NCBI RefSeq assembly: GCF_963855985.1
Contig: NC_087097.1
Location: forward strand, 8,589,001-8,653,000
Length of the DNA stretch: 64,000 bases
Direction of reading: 5' to 3'
Origin: Ostrinia nubilalis
Taxonomy: Eukaryota > Arthropoda > Insecta > Lepidoptera > Crambidae
Shown here: positions 48,269-60,381 of the stretch, in pieces
How the letters are laid out: the number at the start of each line of letters is the position of its first letter
How positions within the stretch are numbered: the stretch's first letter is position 1
Position numbers and translations under genes: made by a program
Notes under the pieces: generated by a model
The model's database searches: none
Told to the model about the DNA's origin: nothing
The model's input: the letters and a program-made list of their open reading frames with translations, nothing else

Positions 48269-48384
48269 GGCTGAGTTGCACCATCTTATTTTAACTTTGA
48301 CAAACGTGAAAAATCTGTCAAACTCCATACAAAAAGCTCCTGTTATGGCTACTGTTACGGTTAAAATAAGCTGGAGCAACAGTG
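48269..48384 (+). mobile_element. MITE family A, copy 5, right end decayed
   Basis: The left end GGCTGAGTTGCACCATCTTA and body AAATCTGTCAAACTCCATAC match the family. The right end reads GCTGGAGCAACAGTG, so the terminal TCAGCC has been lost or mutated. Confidence 0.82.
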
Positions 48385-49013
48385 TTTGAAATTCGAATTA
48401 CAAATTCGTATACTACTAAACGGGATCATGCAAAAAACGGGATGTCCCCGCGGGAACAAGCTTTGTTTGAACAAGCCCTAACAATACAAACTTCAACTTA
48501 TTTAACAAAATGAAAACAATTCATGATTTTTAAATCGTTTTCCGATTGGATACGAACTTGACTTTCGGCTGTCGAAGGTCAAGATCAAGAAAGCCTATTT
48601 ACGTAACTTTGTTTGAGGAAAATAAATTCCTTTCGAGGAAATGTGTAAAAGTGATTCATTCGGGATTAAGCACCTTTTTAAATAAACGCCCGCCAGAAAG
48701 ATAATAGTCCTTAATTAAACAATGCTATTTATAGTACTGAAAAGATACCCTTTGTGTAAGTATTTGTATACCTACCTAGTACTTTTCATCCTGTTTACCA
48801 AGTCCCATTACAACGGATTTAAATGTTCAAATACTGCAATACCTACATTTGTATTAAGATACTTTTGGTACGTACTTATCTAAATATTTTGAATTTAAAA
48901 TGCACCCATGCATCACCGATGTTTTTAAGAATGACGGAAAAATATGATTGTATCAGATTACCAGCATAGTACAGTCGATGACAAAACCCAAAAATGAGTT
49001 GTTGATGCTCTTA

Positions 49014-49132
49014 TGCCCGTTTTCACCATCAATCCCTAATTTTATTTTAAGTGACCCTACGGTAACACATAACAGGAATTTGGTTTTCAAAGGGGTCACT
49101 TAAAAAATAGGGGTTGATGATGAAAACGGGCA
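49014..49132. mobile_element. MITE family I (TGCCCGTTTTCACCATCAA)
   Basis: TGCCCGTTTTCACCATCAA and TTGATGATGAAAACGGGCA are inverted ends, and the match continues to AAGTGACCC / GGGGTCACTT. TTA flanks both sides (49011-49013 and 49133-49135). 119 bp without coding capacity. Confidence 0.9.
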
Positions 49133-49227
49133 TTAGTTTTTTTTTAAATTTATACTTTGGTCCTATTCTAAGTACTTTCAGAATCTATTTAACATTATTT
49201 GATGACCGTTGATGGGTATTTCTCATC

Positions 49228-50045
49228 GCCACGGTTCTCATCGTCACCTTCGTGGCAAATTTTATTTCTAACTTATTTCAACTTTTTGTAAACAAAAATT
49301 GTAGCGCTTGATGTGAAGAGTGTATTCTCAGTAAATCAGTCAAATAGTGAGTCTCGTTTGGAAGCTTTAACGTTTTGAATTTTTTGATGCCACGAAAGTG
49401 ATTCTGTGCTTCACAGCAATAATTTTTTCACACTTTACTACTGTAAATGACTCTTAAGTGTTTATAAAAACATATATTTTGTCTTATTTTCATAGATAAA
49501 TAGCAATAACATAATATAAATAGGTACCTACTTAAATACAAGATAAAATTTTACCGATAACGTCACCTGCTAAGTTACAAGATTCTACGCAATTGGTTTT
49601 AAGGGTGATACTGGGTGGCATTCTGAAATGCTAAAGAAGCAAAAAAGGATTATCAGTACCTCAATAAAAAAGAACTCTAACTGATTATCAGTCCCTCAAC
49701 AAATATATTTTTTTATTGATGCCAGAGCGCCTCGTATTTTTGTTGTACAACTTTTAACTCAAACTTCAGATTAAATTTATCTTACAAACAGATACACAGT
49801 CACATATACAGACATACATACAGTCATACAGACAGAGAGACAAAAAAAATACGAGGCCCTTATTTTTTTATTGATGTACTGAACTCTACTTACCACGTAT
49901 AATTTATTAGTTATTAAAATATTGTAAAAACATAAACACCAGTCACTTTATTTTAAAATAAACCAAAGCAAGAAATCACTTTCGTGGCCTAAAATCACCT
50001 TCGTGTATAAAACACCACGAAGGTGATGCCACGCAGGTGACGAAA
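49228..50045. repeat. inverted-repeat region with CACGAAGGTGA motifs
   Basis: ATCGTCACCTTCGTGGCAAA at about 49239-49258 is mirrored by CCACGAAGGTGATGCCACGC at 50015-50036. Related words, CCACGAAAGTGATT (49391) and CACTTTCGTGGCC (49977), sit inside. A nested pair, GCCTCGTATTTTTGTTG at about 49730 and ACAAAAAAAATACGAGGCCC at about 49840, is also inverted. This looks like a composite, decayed TIR element of about 0.8 kb. No transposase frame is visible. Confidence 0.5.
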
Positions 50046-51041
50046 ATTTTAGTTTTTTATGAATTATCCTTAAATTTGAATTTAACGGTTCAAGTCGAAT
50101 ACTACACAAATAAGTTTAACATGTTAAGTTTTCAATGGCCTAAGTTTCAATTAAATTGTTTAAATTTTACAGGTAGAAAATATTGTTCAAGCAAGCGACG
50201 GTATGTCTATGGATAATTACAAAAAGTTACGTATTTTTTTCGCGGAGCGATGATCAACCTATCTCGCCTCCTCAATGGCCGGAGCACGACTGACGCTAAC
50301 TGAATAGAACGCTGTGATTGGTTGCTGGTGTTCGGTTTAACGGCAATCTTGTATTATTACTGAAAATTTTAGGTACGTAAAATCGTGTGACCAACGTATT
50401 TTGCTTTCTCAATTCGAAATAATTATAAGAAGATATTTTTTTGACTATTGTGTGGAAAGTATATTTAATTACGATGATTTTAGTATATGCTACACACAAA
50501 TTGAATGAAAATTGTGAATGCAGTGACCAAATGTTTCATTGCAACCGAAGGTGTGACACGATGAGAACGCGAAAAATGACCCCGTTTTTTATCGTTTCAT
50601 GTGATGTTTTCGTATTATTTTTGCTTCTATTACGATAAAATTTATTTTGTATGTAGCTAAATAGATATTTTATCATCTGATTTCAAAATTATTGTTCTAA
50701 CTTATACCGTTTATGAACTATTATTGTGTGACCATCAAATTTGAGTGTAAATGAGAAGTACCCTGATATGCTATCGAAGCTAAGATACATAGAGCCTTCT
50801 ACTAGGAAAATCTATGTTTTATGTAGGTAAGTTAGGATTAATTTCCCCACACTTGTGTACTTGTACGTCTTATAATTAATCCACAAGAGTCTAATTATGG
50901 GAGAAATACAATATTAATGCACTGAATGGGAATACCCAACTTAAAATATGAGGAAATATCACCACAAACAAGTCGCGCCTATACGATACTGAACAAACCT
51001 AACCGCTGATAATATTGAACATTGTTCAAATTTACTTGCAG
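50046..51041. other. non-coding, presumed intron
   Basis: Opposing open frames at 50296-50638 have no recognisable motif. CTAAC at 50999-51003 is a good branch point for the acceptor at 51039-51041. Confidence 0.35.
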
Positions 51042-51060
51042 CAGAAACATTGCGGTCAAC

Positions 51061-51138
51061 ATGGTTCTGATGTTTCGTGTCTGTGCTATTGTCATCGTTG
51101 CAATTTACACATTAAACATTACGGTTAATTCGATTTAA
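51061..51138 (+). CDS. candidate signal-peptide-like coding exon
   Basis: A branch-point CTAAC (50999-51003) and acceptor TTTACTTGCAG (AG at 51040-51041) are followed by 19 leader bases and an ATG in strong context (TCAACATGG, 51061). The frame begins MVLMFRVCAIVIVAIYTL: one basic residue then a hydrophobic stretch, as in a signal peptide. It stops at TAA 51136-51138 after 25 codons unless spliced; a weak donor GTTAAT at 51124 would keep it open. It could be the first coding exon of a secreted or membrane protein, a peptide of 25 residues, or chance. It cannot be joined in frame to the 23.4 kb exon from its upstream ATGs. Confidence 0.25.
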   Translation: MVLMFRVCAIVIVAIYTLNITVNSI

Positions 51139-53090
51139 TCCCCGGATTAATCGTACGTGATTCTCCCAGACCGCACTGTCGTGCGCAGCGTATTGTGTAC
51201 AAGTTAAGTGATGTTAAACAGCACTACATGAAAGTGTATTAAAAATCGGTGTTTGATGTCACAATTACGCATGAGCGATTCTTAAAGTTAAATTTTGCAT
51301 TTTTTAAATTGGTCTAGCAAACTTAACTCTAAAGAGAAAAAAAAGCATACTGTAGATTAGGTATACCTTTAAAAAGTATTAAACTTCTAGTTAACACCAA
51401 TTAACCAATAACCCAAATCACAACTAGCCTGAAAACCGAGTTAGTTTTCAATTTTTAAATTTCTGAGCTAATTTTGTTTACATAGTTACTTTAAGATGTT
51501 ATAGAATTGCAGATAAGTATCGTCTATATTTAGACTAAAGGACATCGGTCCGTGGTCTGCACGTCCCGGGAGAAATTCAAAGACGGCCTTTGTGAAGCAT
51601 CCGTTGCGATGGAGATTTTTTATTTTATTTTGTACGTTTCAGGCTTATGTTGTAATAATAACAGGTATGAGAAGCTGGTTAGGACTGGAGAGGGTTTTTA
51701 AGACAGTTAAATTATTAGACTTTAATATTTAATGAACTGAAATGAATTTCATTATTGTCACTCGTTATAATGGTAAAGCCATAGACCGTACTGTGGACTG
51801 TGGTCTGTGGGTAAACTTTTAACATAAGTACGCGTACTTAGTTAAAGAAAAAAATCACCACGTTTAATCTTGCTGTACCAATTTATGAAGGTAGAGTTTC
51901 ATGTAGGTAGCACGTTTAGCGTAGCATAGCTGAATCGAACATAGGATGACGTATCATATCAGTTACTATTATTACGTAATTCTGAAGTTACTTTGTAGCT
52001 GTGTAGAAAAGGCACTAATATTTTGTAACTAATTCTATAAAGCAATACTGCTAAATATCACTTCAACGAATCAACAAGTTTAATATTCTCCTCAATGTTC
52101 AATTATGCAAAATACTCACAGAGACGAACTAAAAATAAACATCTAGGCAAACTGTTTAACCTACCCCACCTTGCCATAACTTTAAAACTTTAAAGCGGCC
52201 CAGCGAAAGAAACAATTAAACCTGAATATAGGATACAATAGAGTATTTACGGAGATCTCGTTAGTTAAACATCGCCGTGGGCAGGTCCCCCCGCCGCCCA
52301 GACCATAGAGTAAAGAAGCGCAGAGTAGACACGGTGAATTTTTGCAACTAGGGTTGAAAAATATTTAACGTCGATATTTTTGCAACGCCCGTAATATATC
52401 GTTATGCGAGATAGTATTGGCCAGAGACGAAATTGTCAATATTTAATGTCGATTCAATATAGCACTTGATTATAGGTAATGCTACATTTTATTTTTATGA
52501 CCGTGCGCGACTCTCTAATTCAGACACAGGTTTCTAGTTTCTATTTTTTTTTACTTAAAATAACTTTATGAACTAGTGTTCGTATTCATCACTCATTTAA
52601 ACTATTTTATTTCTTAAGCGGGCTCAATTCAATATTACAGGTGAATCAAGGTCGTTACAGCCCTATTTCGAACAGATGTTATGACAGCAAGCACCGTCTG
52701 CTCTTGACTTGTAAATGAAGCACTGGAAGGGTTGGATGTTCATTTTTATGCATTTATGTAATAAGTATTCTGTTGTTTGAAATAGCTAATGTCTTACAGA
52801 CGATGCAGACAAGTTATCTTTTACGATATTCAAAGATGTAAGGGGTAAACTATGAGTCAGGTATATTTTATTTTATTTCGTTTCGAAAACTGCAGCTTTG
52901 CAATTTTTTAACCCTCTGTAGCGCCTTGTGACATTTAATTTATTCAGTGTTGAATGAAATACTAGATGTAGTTCTAGCAAATACTAATAAATCAGCAAGC
53001 AAAACAAATTAAACCGCTAATTTTGCTTTGGAAGTGAACTACGAGTAAAAAGAGTTGTTTTGTTTTAAATGGTTAACTGTTCTTGCAGCC
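51139..53090. other. non-coding, GC patches only
   Basis: Short GC-richer patches at about 51545-51610 and 52270-52300 (CCCCCCGCCGCCCAG) have no open frame or splice support. Confidence 0.35.
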
Positions 53091-53345
53091 CCGTTTACCC
53101 GTGGAGTGGACCCGGTAATGGTTCGACCCGGGACCATGGGTATACGGCGTCTCGCAACTTGGCTAGGCAAAAAAATACTTTAACTATTTGAAAGAACTGT
53201 ATATTCTGTAGTCATTTAGCGTTTGCCAGCCTCATCCCGGCCTCGTCCCGCGCCCACGCGTCGCAAAGGTTAAGGGCGAGTATTGTCGAAGCGCTGCATT
53301 CTCCCGCGTTCAATTGTGAATCTCGCCCGCTCCGTATTGCATTCA
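53091..53345. other. GC-rich patches with a tRNA B-box-like word
   Basis: GGTTCGACCC at about 53118 fits the RNA polymerase III B box, but no cloverleaf or A box is convincing. A second GC-rich patch is at 53228-53335 (GGCCTCGTCCCGCGCCCACG). The function is unknown. Confidence 0.3.
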
Positions 53346-53611
53346 ATTAAACTTCCTACCAACTGCTCTATAGAAAATTAAAAAGTTGAAACGAATACTG
53401 TTATGGTTTCAGCGTGATAGATATGCAGGTGGGGTCTGCTCATACATAACGGTGGAAGGATACAGTATCTTTCCTAGACCCTTCTAATTCTCGGGTCGTA
53501 AAATATTCGCAGAAAGTCGATCCGCAATATACAGTAACCTACCTACTATATTATAAATATTCCTATTCTTAATGGAGACCATTAATTGGGACCATTATGT
53601 AATGTTCGTCT

Positions 53612-53895
53612 GTTTCAGTGAAATGACGTCGGCTAGTTAAATTCTCCCCCAAGGATTTCCACAACAACGGGTCTTGCGCTGTTCGCATCCAGGTGCTTCC
53701 CACGACCTTATTATTATTGTTTTTTTTTGGGCCTTTACTTGCGCCAACTCGACCAGGTTTGATCTATTGTGGCAGCTCTTGTCTTTAGAGTTCACTGCTT
53801 AGTCCCGTTGAGTCTATGACTATGTCCCACGACCTTAACCAGCTACCTAGTGGGAAGCCTTCCCACACTACGTCTTCCAGTCCGTGATTGCCACT
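53612..53895 (-). pseudogene. RTE-like LINE 3' relic, interrupted
   Basis: On the minus strand the sequence matches the LINE carboxy terminus and 3' end in broken frames (GGATTTCCACAACAACGGGT on the plus strand corresponds to the ...VVVEILG part of better copies). A 114-bp insertion with a 13-bp target duplication splits it at 53711-53824. Confidence 0.65.
53711..53824 (-). mobile_element. 114-bp retroposed insertion with 13-bp TSD
   Basis: TCCCACGACCTTA occurs at 53698-53710 and again at 53825-53837, an exact 13-bp target duplication. Between them, read on the minus strand, is an unknown sequence ending in GGCCCAAAAAAAAACAATAA, an A-rich tail. This is the signature of target-primed retroposition: a SINE or short LINE 3' end. 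I do not recognise the body. Confidence 0.82.
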
Positions 53896-53947
53896 TGAGA
53901 ATGATAGTTGTAGTTATTACTTACCTTTCGTCCTCTTAAGCTTCAAC

Positions 53948-54035
53948 CACACCAACGCGTGCAGATCGCCATAGCCGTCATTCTGTCATTGGCCTATGAT
54001 CGTGCCGGCGATGGCGATCTGCACGCGTTGGTGTG
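53948..54035. repeat. 25-bp stem hairpin (CACACCAACGCGTGCAG)
   Basis: CACACCAACGCGTGCAGATC to GCCAT at 53948-53972 has its exact inverted copy at 54011-54035, separated by 38 bases. It resembles the degenerate hairpin at 61311-61380 (CCAAACCAACGCG), so it is probably a small foldback or MITE family. Confidence 0.85.
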
Positions 54036-55015
54036 GGTAAAGTCTTTTAGGAGCACTCAGATAACAATAATAACTATAAAAATAAAAATAAATCCTGGAA
54101 AGTCACATGACTGAGCCCCTTATCAACAACGTTTGTGATGATTCTTCATGTAAATAACCTTTTAATAAATTGTGTTGTGTTTGTAAACATCAATGTCCAG
54201 TCACTGCGAGTACTCACGACGTAAACAAGTGATGTCGGTCGATAACACTATCTAGGTACTCGTATCTATGTATTTATAGAGCGGTCGTTAATTGTGTGAT
54301 GATATTATCATCGTTCATATGTTTATATTTACATAAATAATCACGGTGTTCGTTGACCAAAATAGGTACATTGGTAAAATCAAAACAGTTTTGATCTCTG
54401 TTCACCCTCAAAATAAAATCAAGTTCATTAAAACATTACAGTTTCACCGGTTGCATTGCTAAAATTTAAATCATTCACTAACACCACAGAAGTTCATAGA
54501 ACATAGATTTCTATATTCTGTGACCAACTTATAGCAAACAATTAAGATATAGACATCCAAACAAAACTTCAAAAATGTAAGGTTTTTCCAGTTTTAACAG
54601 CGTATCACAGTTTTAATACAATACAATGTTAACTGAAAAATATATAGAATAGCGGCACAACTCAGCCTATTATCTCAAATTTCTTGGCAGAAGCTTTTAT
54701 TAGGGTCGTAATTATTATTGAACGACAAGAATATTGCATCTTAGACGTCGCTGGCTCCAGCAATGTGGATTTAGTTCATCTAGGATTTAAACAGGAAGAT
54801 TGTAAAAAACATATAAACAAAAATGTGACTAATGAATTGAACAAAATAAAAAAATAGTAGGATTTTATTGTCAATAGGATCTGTAGTAGAGTTATCAAAT
54901 CAACTAAATTAAGAAACTCTTTGTATTCAAATCGGTTGGAAAGAACATAATATTAATAAGTAATCGGGAACTAGTTCTATTACATCTCACATTAGGGGAC
55001 TCATCATGGCCTGGT
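54036..55015. other. non-coding, possible MITE A remnant
   Basis: GCACAACTCAGCCTATTA at about 54655-54672 looks like a decayed right end of MITE family A, but no left end is recognisable. Confidence 0.35.
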
Positions 55016-55168
55016 CTTATTTGCTGACTAATCAACGAAAAAAAAACTTTAATCATCAGACCAATTGGACAAGGTCAAAGAGAAGTTACTGACTTATTTG
55101 CAGACTAATCAACAAAAAAAAACTTTAATCATCAGACCAATTTGACAAAATCAAAAAGAAGTTACTGA
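55016..55168. repeat. two-copy tandem repeat, period 77 bp
   Basis: The unit at 55016-55092 (CTTATTTGCTGACTAATCAA ... AGAAGTTACTGA) is followed directly by a second at 55093-55168 with few changes; both contain ACTTTAATCATCAGACCAAT. Confidence 0.88.
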
Positions 55169-55949
55169 CTACCTAAAACGGTCATTCTCACGATTAGGCG
55201 TTCTCAGCCTAATTACCATATTATTTTTGAAATTTGGCTTAATTGACTTAAACGCATTTAAATATAAAACACATGAAAAGTACGAATTTAACAATCGTAA
55301 AGGCGTCAAATTATTCAAAGCGGTTTTCGCGTAAATGAGATCCAAAAATTTTATGGTCACGGTAATTAGATAAGGCTAATACTTAATCTAACGGTAATTA
55401 GAAAATATATGTGAAATAGCAAAAAAACAACAACATGCATTGATAAATTTGTACTCAAATAATAGCGTCATATAAAAAGCTGTAGGTACTCTTAATAACA
55501 CTTAAAAACTCTTAAAAACACTAATTTCTATTATTTATTGTATCATTATATTTTCAGTATACTGCAAGAATCGAGGCTATAACAGGAACACTTAGTTTCA
55601 GCAAGAAGGGGCTATGTGTCACATTTAAAATGAGAGCATTTAGCTGAATCAGAATCTGAATTTTGCAATTTGCTTTAAATGTGGTACAAACGATGGATAC
55701 AGATAATGGATCAGGAAATTTGACTTTTTGGATATGCATATTATATCGAAAAATGTATTAATGATATTAGTGTTTTTTCCTCATTTTAATCTATCTGTGA
55801 TCAGCCATCACCCATTATCAGATTAAATTGAATTTGTAATAATGACAGTTCCAGCTCTGCATATCCCATGATTTGTCACCTCGATTCTTTTACAATAAGT
55901 TTTCAGATTGATGCTATTCACTTTCTCCTAAACCTGAATGCAGAATTCT

Positions 55950-56075
55950 CAGAATTTAGAAGGGATGCAGCAAATAGATTTCATGACGGTCTAGTCTTTG
56001 TTCGTAAGCTTTACAGGAATTTTCTACACCCTCTTTGACGTTTGGTATCACTTCAGTGGACTTTGTTAACCGGTC
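55950..56075 (-). pseudogene. weak LINE ORF2 C-terminal relic
   Basis: The minus strand reads IDRLTKSTEVIPNVKEG then SCKAYEQRLDRHEIYL. The YxxRLxxH arrangement resembles the last part of Jockey/CR1-type LINE proteins. It is short and interrupted by stops. Confidence 0.35.
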
Positions 56076-56464
56076 GATGCCATATGTCTACATGGGTTTT
56101 AGGATGCATTTGTATTTTGTTTGTTCTCCAAGCTTCTTCTGCCCAGTATCCATTGCATATCACGAAGTTTTTTTCTATGCATGCATAACAAAGCAGGTAG
56201 GATGCAGTCTAGGATGGTACAAAGAGCCTAAACACTCTCGTCTTGAAAAGGCCCATTGTCTGTTCATTTGTTCCCTTTTGTTCTTAATGTGATCACGCCA
56301 GGTAAGTGTTACTGTTGGACAATCTCATCTTCTTAGGGAAAAGTTAACATGGATAGATTTTAATGGTATTATAGAATTAATTGATGATTTAACATGTTAA
56401 TATCAATTCGATAATTATATTAATAGTAAAAATAAATATCTGGTACGAGACATGTTTCACGCAG

Positions 56465-56700
56465 GGGACATCTCCTGGCCATCAGAAAGCCCCGATTTCA
56501 CTCCAGCTAACTTCTTTTTGTGGGGTTACCTTAGGGGTTAAAATATACTCTAAAATCCAACAACCATGCAGCAACTGAAGCTGAACATTCGTCATGAAAT
56601 CGAATCTATTTCGAGGTAACTATAACGAAAGCTTTTCAAAATTTTGATGTCAGATTGGAAGAAAAGTCCGTAAAGTTGTTATGCGAAAGTCTAGGTATTT
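56465..56700 (+). pseudogene. mariner/IS630-type transposase C-terminal relic
   Basis: Plus-strand translation reads GDISWPSESPDFTPANFFL then WGYLRG and a stop. After two in-frame stops it continues PTTMQQLKLNIRHEIES, then in another frame ITKAFQNFDVRLEE. This is the final part of a Tc1/mariner-superfamily DDE transposase: SPDxTPxxFFLWG carries the third catalytic acidic residue. The first two catalytic Asp and the DNA-binding domain are missing, so it is inactive. Confidence 0.78.
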
Positions 56701-57534
56701 TATAATCATACTTATTCAATCGTGAGTGCAATTTGTAGGTAATAACTTCATACAACGGTGATTATAAATATATGGTAATTAGTACATGGAAATTAGAAAA
56801 CGATAGTTTTTCTTCAAAATTTCCAAAATCTGCAGGGTATGCAAATACTGTCTTACTATAACGTATGGAGGCCAAAGTACTGATTCTATTTAAATCAACA
56901 CCGTGGATCTACCTTCAAAAATCTAGTTTAAAAATAAGGACATGGTAAATAGAAAAATTGAAAACCAAAGATATGGTAATTATACTCTTACGCAATTCAT
57001 CGACGGTACGCCAACGCAATAGACGTCTACTTGCTAACAGGTCTTAGAACTAACTAAGGGCTCGCGCCGCGCGCGTAAATGATGTGTAAAATATTATTAT
57101 TTAGGCTTATGTGCCCAAAAACAAAAAACGTCACGGGAATTAGGATTTTCGCTCGGACAAGCAGTTTTTTAATTCTAATTATTTACAGAATGGTTCTATT
57201 GAATAGATATTTTGCTATGCATAAGACAATCTTTTATACTCTTTAAAATCTTGAATGGAGTAAACCAAATCTTTACGAGATAAAAATTACAGCCAACTTT
57301 TAAAATTAAGTCGGTGTGCGGACGCGTAACGGTAATTAGAGAACAGGGTTTCATGAAATTAATTTAGACACAAATACTTAAAATAAAGGCCTATGATTTA
57401 ATGCACAACTGGATAGGGTTGTTAAGTAACATATAAAAATACTTGCATGTCTCTAATTTGTCATTTTTAACGATTTAACAGCCCGGACACGCAAAAACTA
57501 GCTCATCTGAGAATGGCCGAAAAGGATAAAGAAG

Positions 57535-57602
57535 GACAAGCTGTAGATCCTGGCTACACAGGAGTTACAGCGGTGAGAACGAGAGGTGAGAATAGTCCCG
57601 TA
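57535..57602 (-). repeat. unnamed interspersed repeat D, copy 4
   Basis: The minus strand carries CGGGACTATTCTCACCTCTC, CGCTGTAACTCCTGTGTAGC and CAGGATCTACAGCTTG, close to copy 2 at 22131. Confidence 0.72.
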
Positions 57603-60381
57603 CCTAAAAGGATGTATAACTGTATAACCCTACAATGTAGGTACGTAAATAGTATGTAATTGAAGGCTGCACTGCGCGCCAGACTCTATCTGCGCGTGTC
57701 ACAACGTCCTTTGATTGTAGAGCCACAGCGTAATTTTGTCACAAAACAAACAACGGCGCACGCACAGCAGGACAAAATTTTCCGTTTAAATCAATTCGTT
57801 ACTTCATCCATGGACTGCGTAACGCTGGTGACTGACCATCAGCAGAATGGTTGAACGAATGCTGTAATGAGCCACACACTCAATTAAATGTTTGGCGCTA
57901 ATTAAATTTTAGTTACTGGTTTATACAAAGAAGTTGTGAAATTTTTGGTAACTATAAACTGATGACGTAAGTATTGCAATCATAGTCGTTTATGATCGAT
58001 GAGTTTAGCTGTTACGAATTACGTCAACTGATAGTACCCACTCCGGCTATCCGGAACTTATTCACTAGGTATCCCTGACAATTAAATAAATTGCGAATGA
58101 AGATTCTAATTTCCATATAATTTTCAAGTCATCGCTAGCTATATGGTAACGCAAGCCAAATGCGTCAATGTAAGTAATAATACCCAATTTAATCCCATTA
58201 CGCAGATTATTTATTTCCACCAAAACAGCACTGTGTAATCTCCTTTCTTTATTAATAGGTTTCCCTTTTTAGCCTCGTATCATGAAATTCTATTATTACA
58301 ACAATGTACGCTCTCAGATGAGGAAAATGCGGGTAAATGTATGTTATTGTTGGGCAATTACACCTGACTGGATAAAATTTTATAGATTATCTCTATCGTT
58401 TGTGTACGTTATTTGTACCAAAATAAATGTAATAAAAAATACTAATAAATTGTACTTTGGAATAACAAATTTAATTTAGAGCACTTGAGTATTACCTAAA
58501 AATCACCTTATTTGGCATAGACTGCAGTGAACTACGTATACTCGTTACACTTAATTTTTGTGTTTTATTTTTGTCTCCAAATTGTATTACTCTGTATAAA
58601 ATCTATATTTTTACCCTATTTTAATCTGTAGCGATGTTTGCAACCGATGAATATTGAATTCCGCATTTAACCCAGCTGTCACTATATTTGCGAACATTTA
58701 CGCTATTTTACCGTAGTGCCGCTTTTATGAGTGCAAATATAAAAGGGAGCTCACACAAACATACTAATGTTTGAACTCTCCTTACCCGAATGGAAACGAA
58801 AATCATGTTTGCGTTATAGCTTCGCAATCAAACCCTTTGACGTTTGGCCTCGGATACTTTTAATCGCTTTAAAAGTCGTTTCATAAAATGCTGATGTGCA
58901 ATTGTTTGTGTTTAGGCTGAGGGCAAGATCAGCTGAATCAGTTATAGAGAAATGAGGACCCTCCAGCTTATAGTCATGTCTCTAGTTACTGATTTAAATA
59001 TGATAATTTTCAAATCTTTTTTAAATGATTAAAGGTTTTCGGAACAATTTACTCATACACCACTCTAGATTTGTTGTTCTTAAAATAAATGAAAAAGAAA
59101 TCAACAACTTAATGAACAAGGTGGAATAGCTTTTCAGTGTTGAGCATATGAAATTATAAACTAGCAAGCAAGTGGAAATAGCAAACTCAAAACACTACCC
59201 TACTCAAGCGCCTGACAATGCATCATCACTCCGTTACGAAACTTCGCAACACTGCTAAGTCAGGCGCCTACACTTTACCCCATATGATTCGCGCAGGATG
59301 AAAATTCTCGCAGGCGAAATAACGGGCAAAATCAAATCGTCCTTACACAGTATTTCATAGTGGACATCAATACAGTTTTTTTTTTTCAAAATAGCCTGTA
59401 TTTCAACGAGATTAGACAGCACTGTATTTAGCTTGATATGCTGTCATCATCTCTACAATAAAAGGTCAATCAAATTCGCACATTATTGTTCACCTGTTTT
59501 TTACTCGCATACGAATAAGAGGTTAAGTATGACCGATAAGTACAGTTACTACGGCTATGCTGTGGGCGCGTCGATTCGCACGTGGAAAGGTACAAAGACC
59601 CCGAGTAGGTTGACGTCTTAACTCACCGGTACAGTCCGATATATATAAACAAAAAGATAACTAATTGATTTTTGTCTGCATGTAACGGTATAGGTTTGAG
59701 TGAAAGCTGAATAAGGCAGAATTGAAGTGCACTATAATGTCTGTGTGATCAGTTGTTGACAGCTTAAACAAAAAAAACGTACATATAAGTACAAGAAATA
59801 CGCGAGGAATTTTGAATGAACATTATTTTACTTGATGATAAATGTAGAGTTTTGATTGAGTAAATACTTAGTGCCTACTCAGTATCATTCACGCTTTAAA
59901 AAGAGTCATGTCATGGAAATGAGGACAGATCGACAGCAAAAAAAGAAGCAAGAGAGCTCCAATCTCAAAATAAAAGAAAAAAACATTATCAACACATAGG
60001 TAGTACCTAATATCTTTTTATAACGTAGGGTTCTTCTTTTTTTAGAGGTAGTCACTTAGTATGTAACCCTTATTGAAAAGTATATAAATAAATTATCAGG
60101 ACAGCACATCAAACTAAACAGTGGCATCTTTTGTAGCTGTAATAGAGGCGATTTTGACAAAAAAAATAGCCTGTGATAGTCTGTATACTTAAACTTCGTT
60201 GTCAGACGTCACTGCTCCTCTCTGGGTGTCTTTACGTAACCCACTTTCAAGGAACTTCGTATCGGCGTTGCAGCGAACCAAGATTGATTAAAGGCTGCGC
60301 TATCACTAGTTTACATCTTAACGTCAATATACTATAAGCTGTATTGTAAGATTAGTAATAAGTTTCATGTTTGCTGACTTA
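57603..60381. other. non-coding, no firm feature
   Basis: Short open frames (57660-57854, 58282-58479, 59433-59621) have no recognisable domain or splice context. An AGCGCCTGAC / GTCAGGCGCCT inverted pair lies at 59209 and 59257. Confidence 0.35.

Larger units (their letters stand above)
55209..57339. repeat. seven dispersed GGTAATTAG motifs
   Basis: Exact or near copies lie at 55209 (minus), 55361, 55393, 56774, 56944 (GGTAAATAG), 56975 (GGTAATTAT) and 57331. They cluster at the two ends of a 2.1-kb block, as subterminal repeats of a DNA transposon would. Degraded transposase and LINE-like coding relics lie between them. Terminal inverted repeats are not clear. Confidence 0.55.

Noticed and set aside
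53091..53165. Possible tRNA gene or tRNA-derived SINE head at GGTTCGACCC
   Set aside because: Only the B box fits; no A box at the right distance and no cloverleaf pairing could be drawn.
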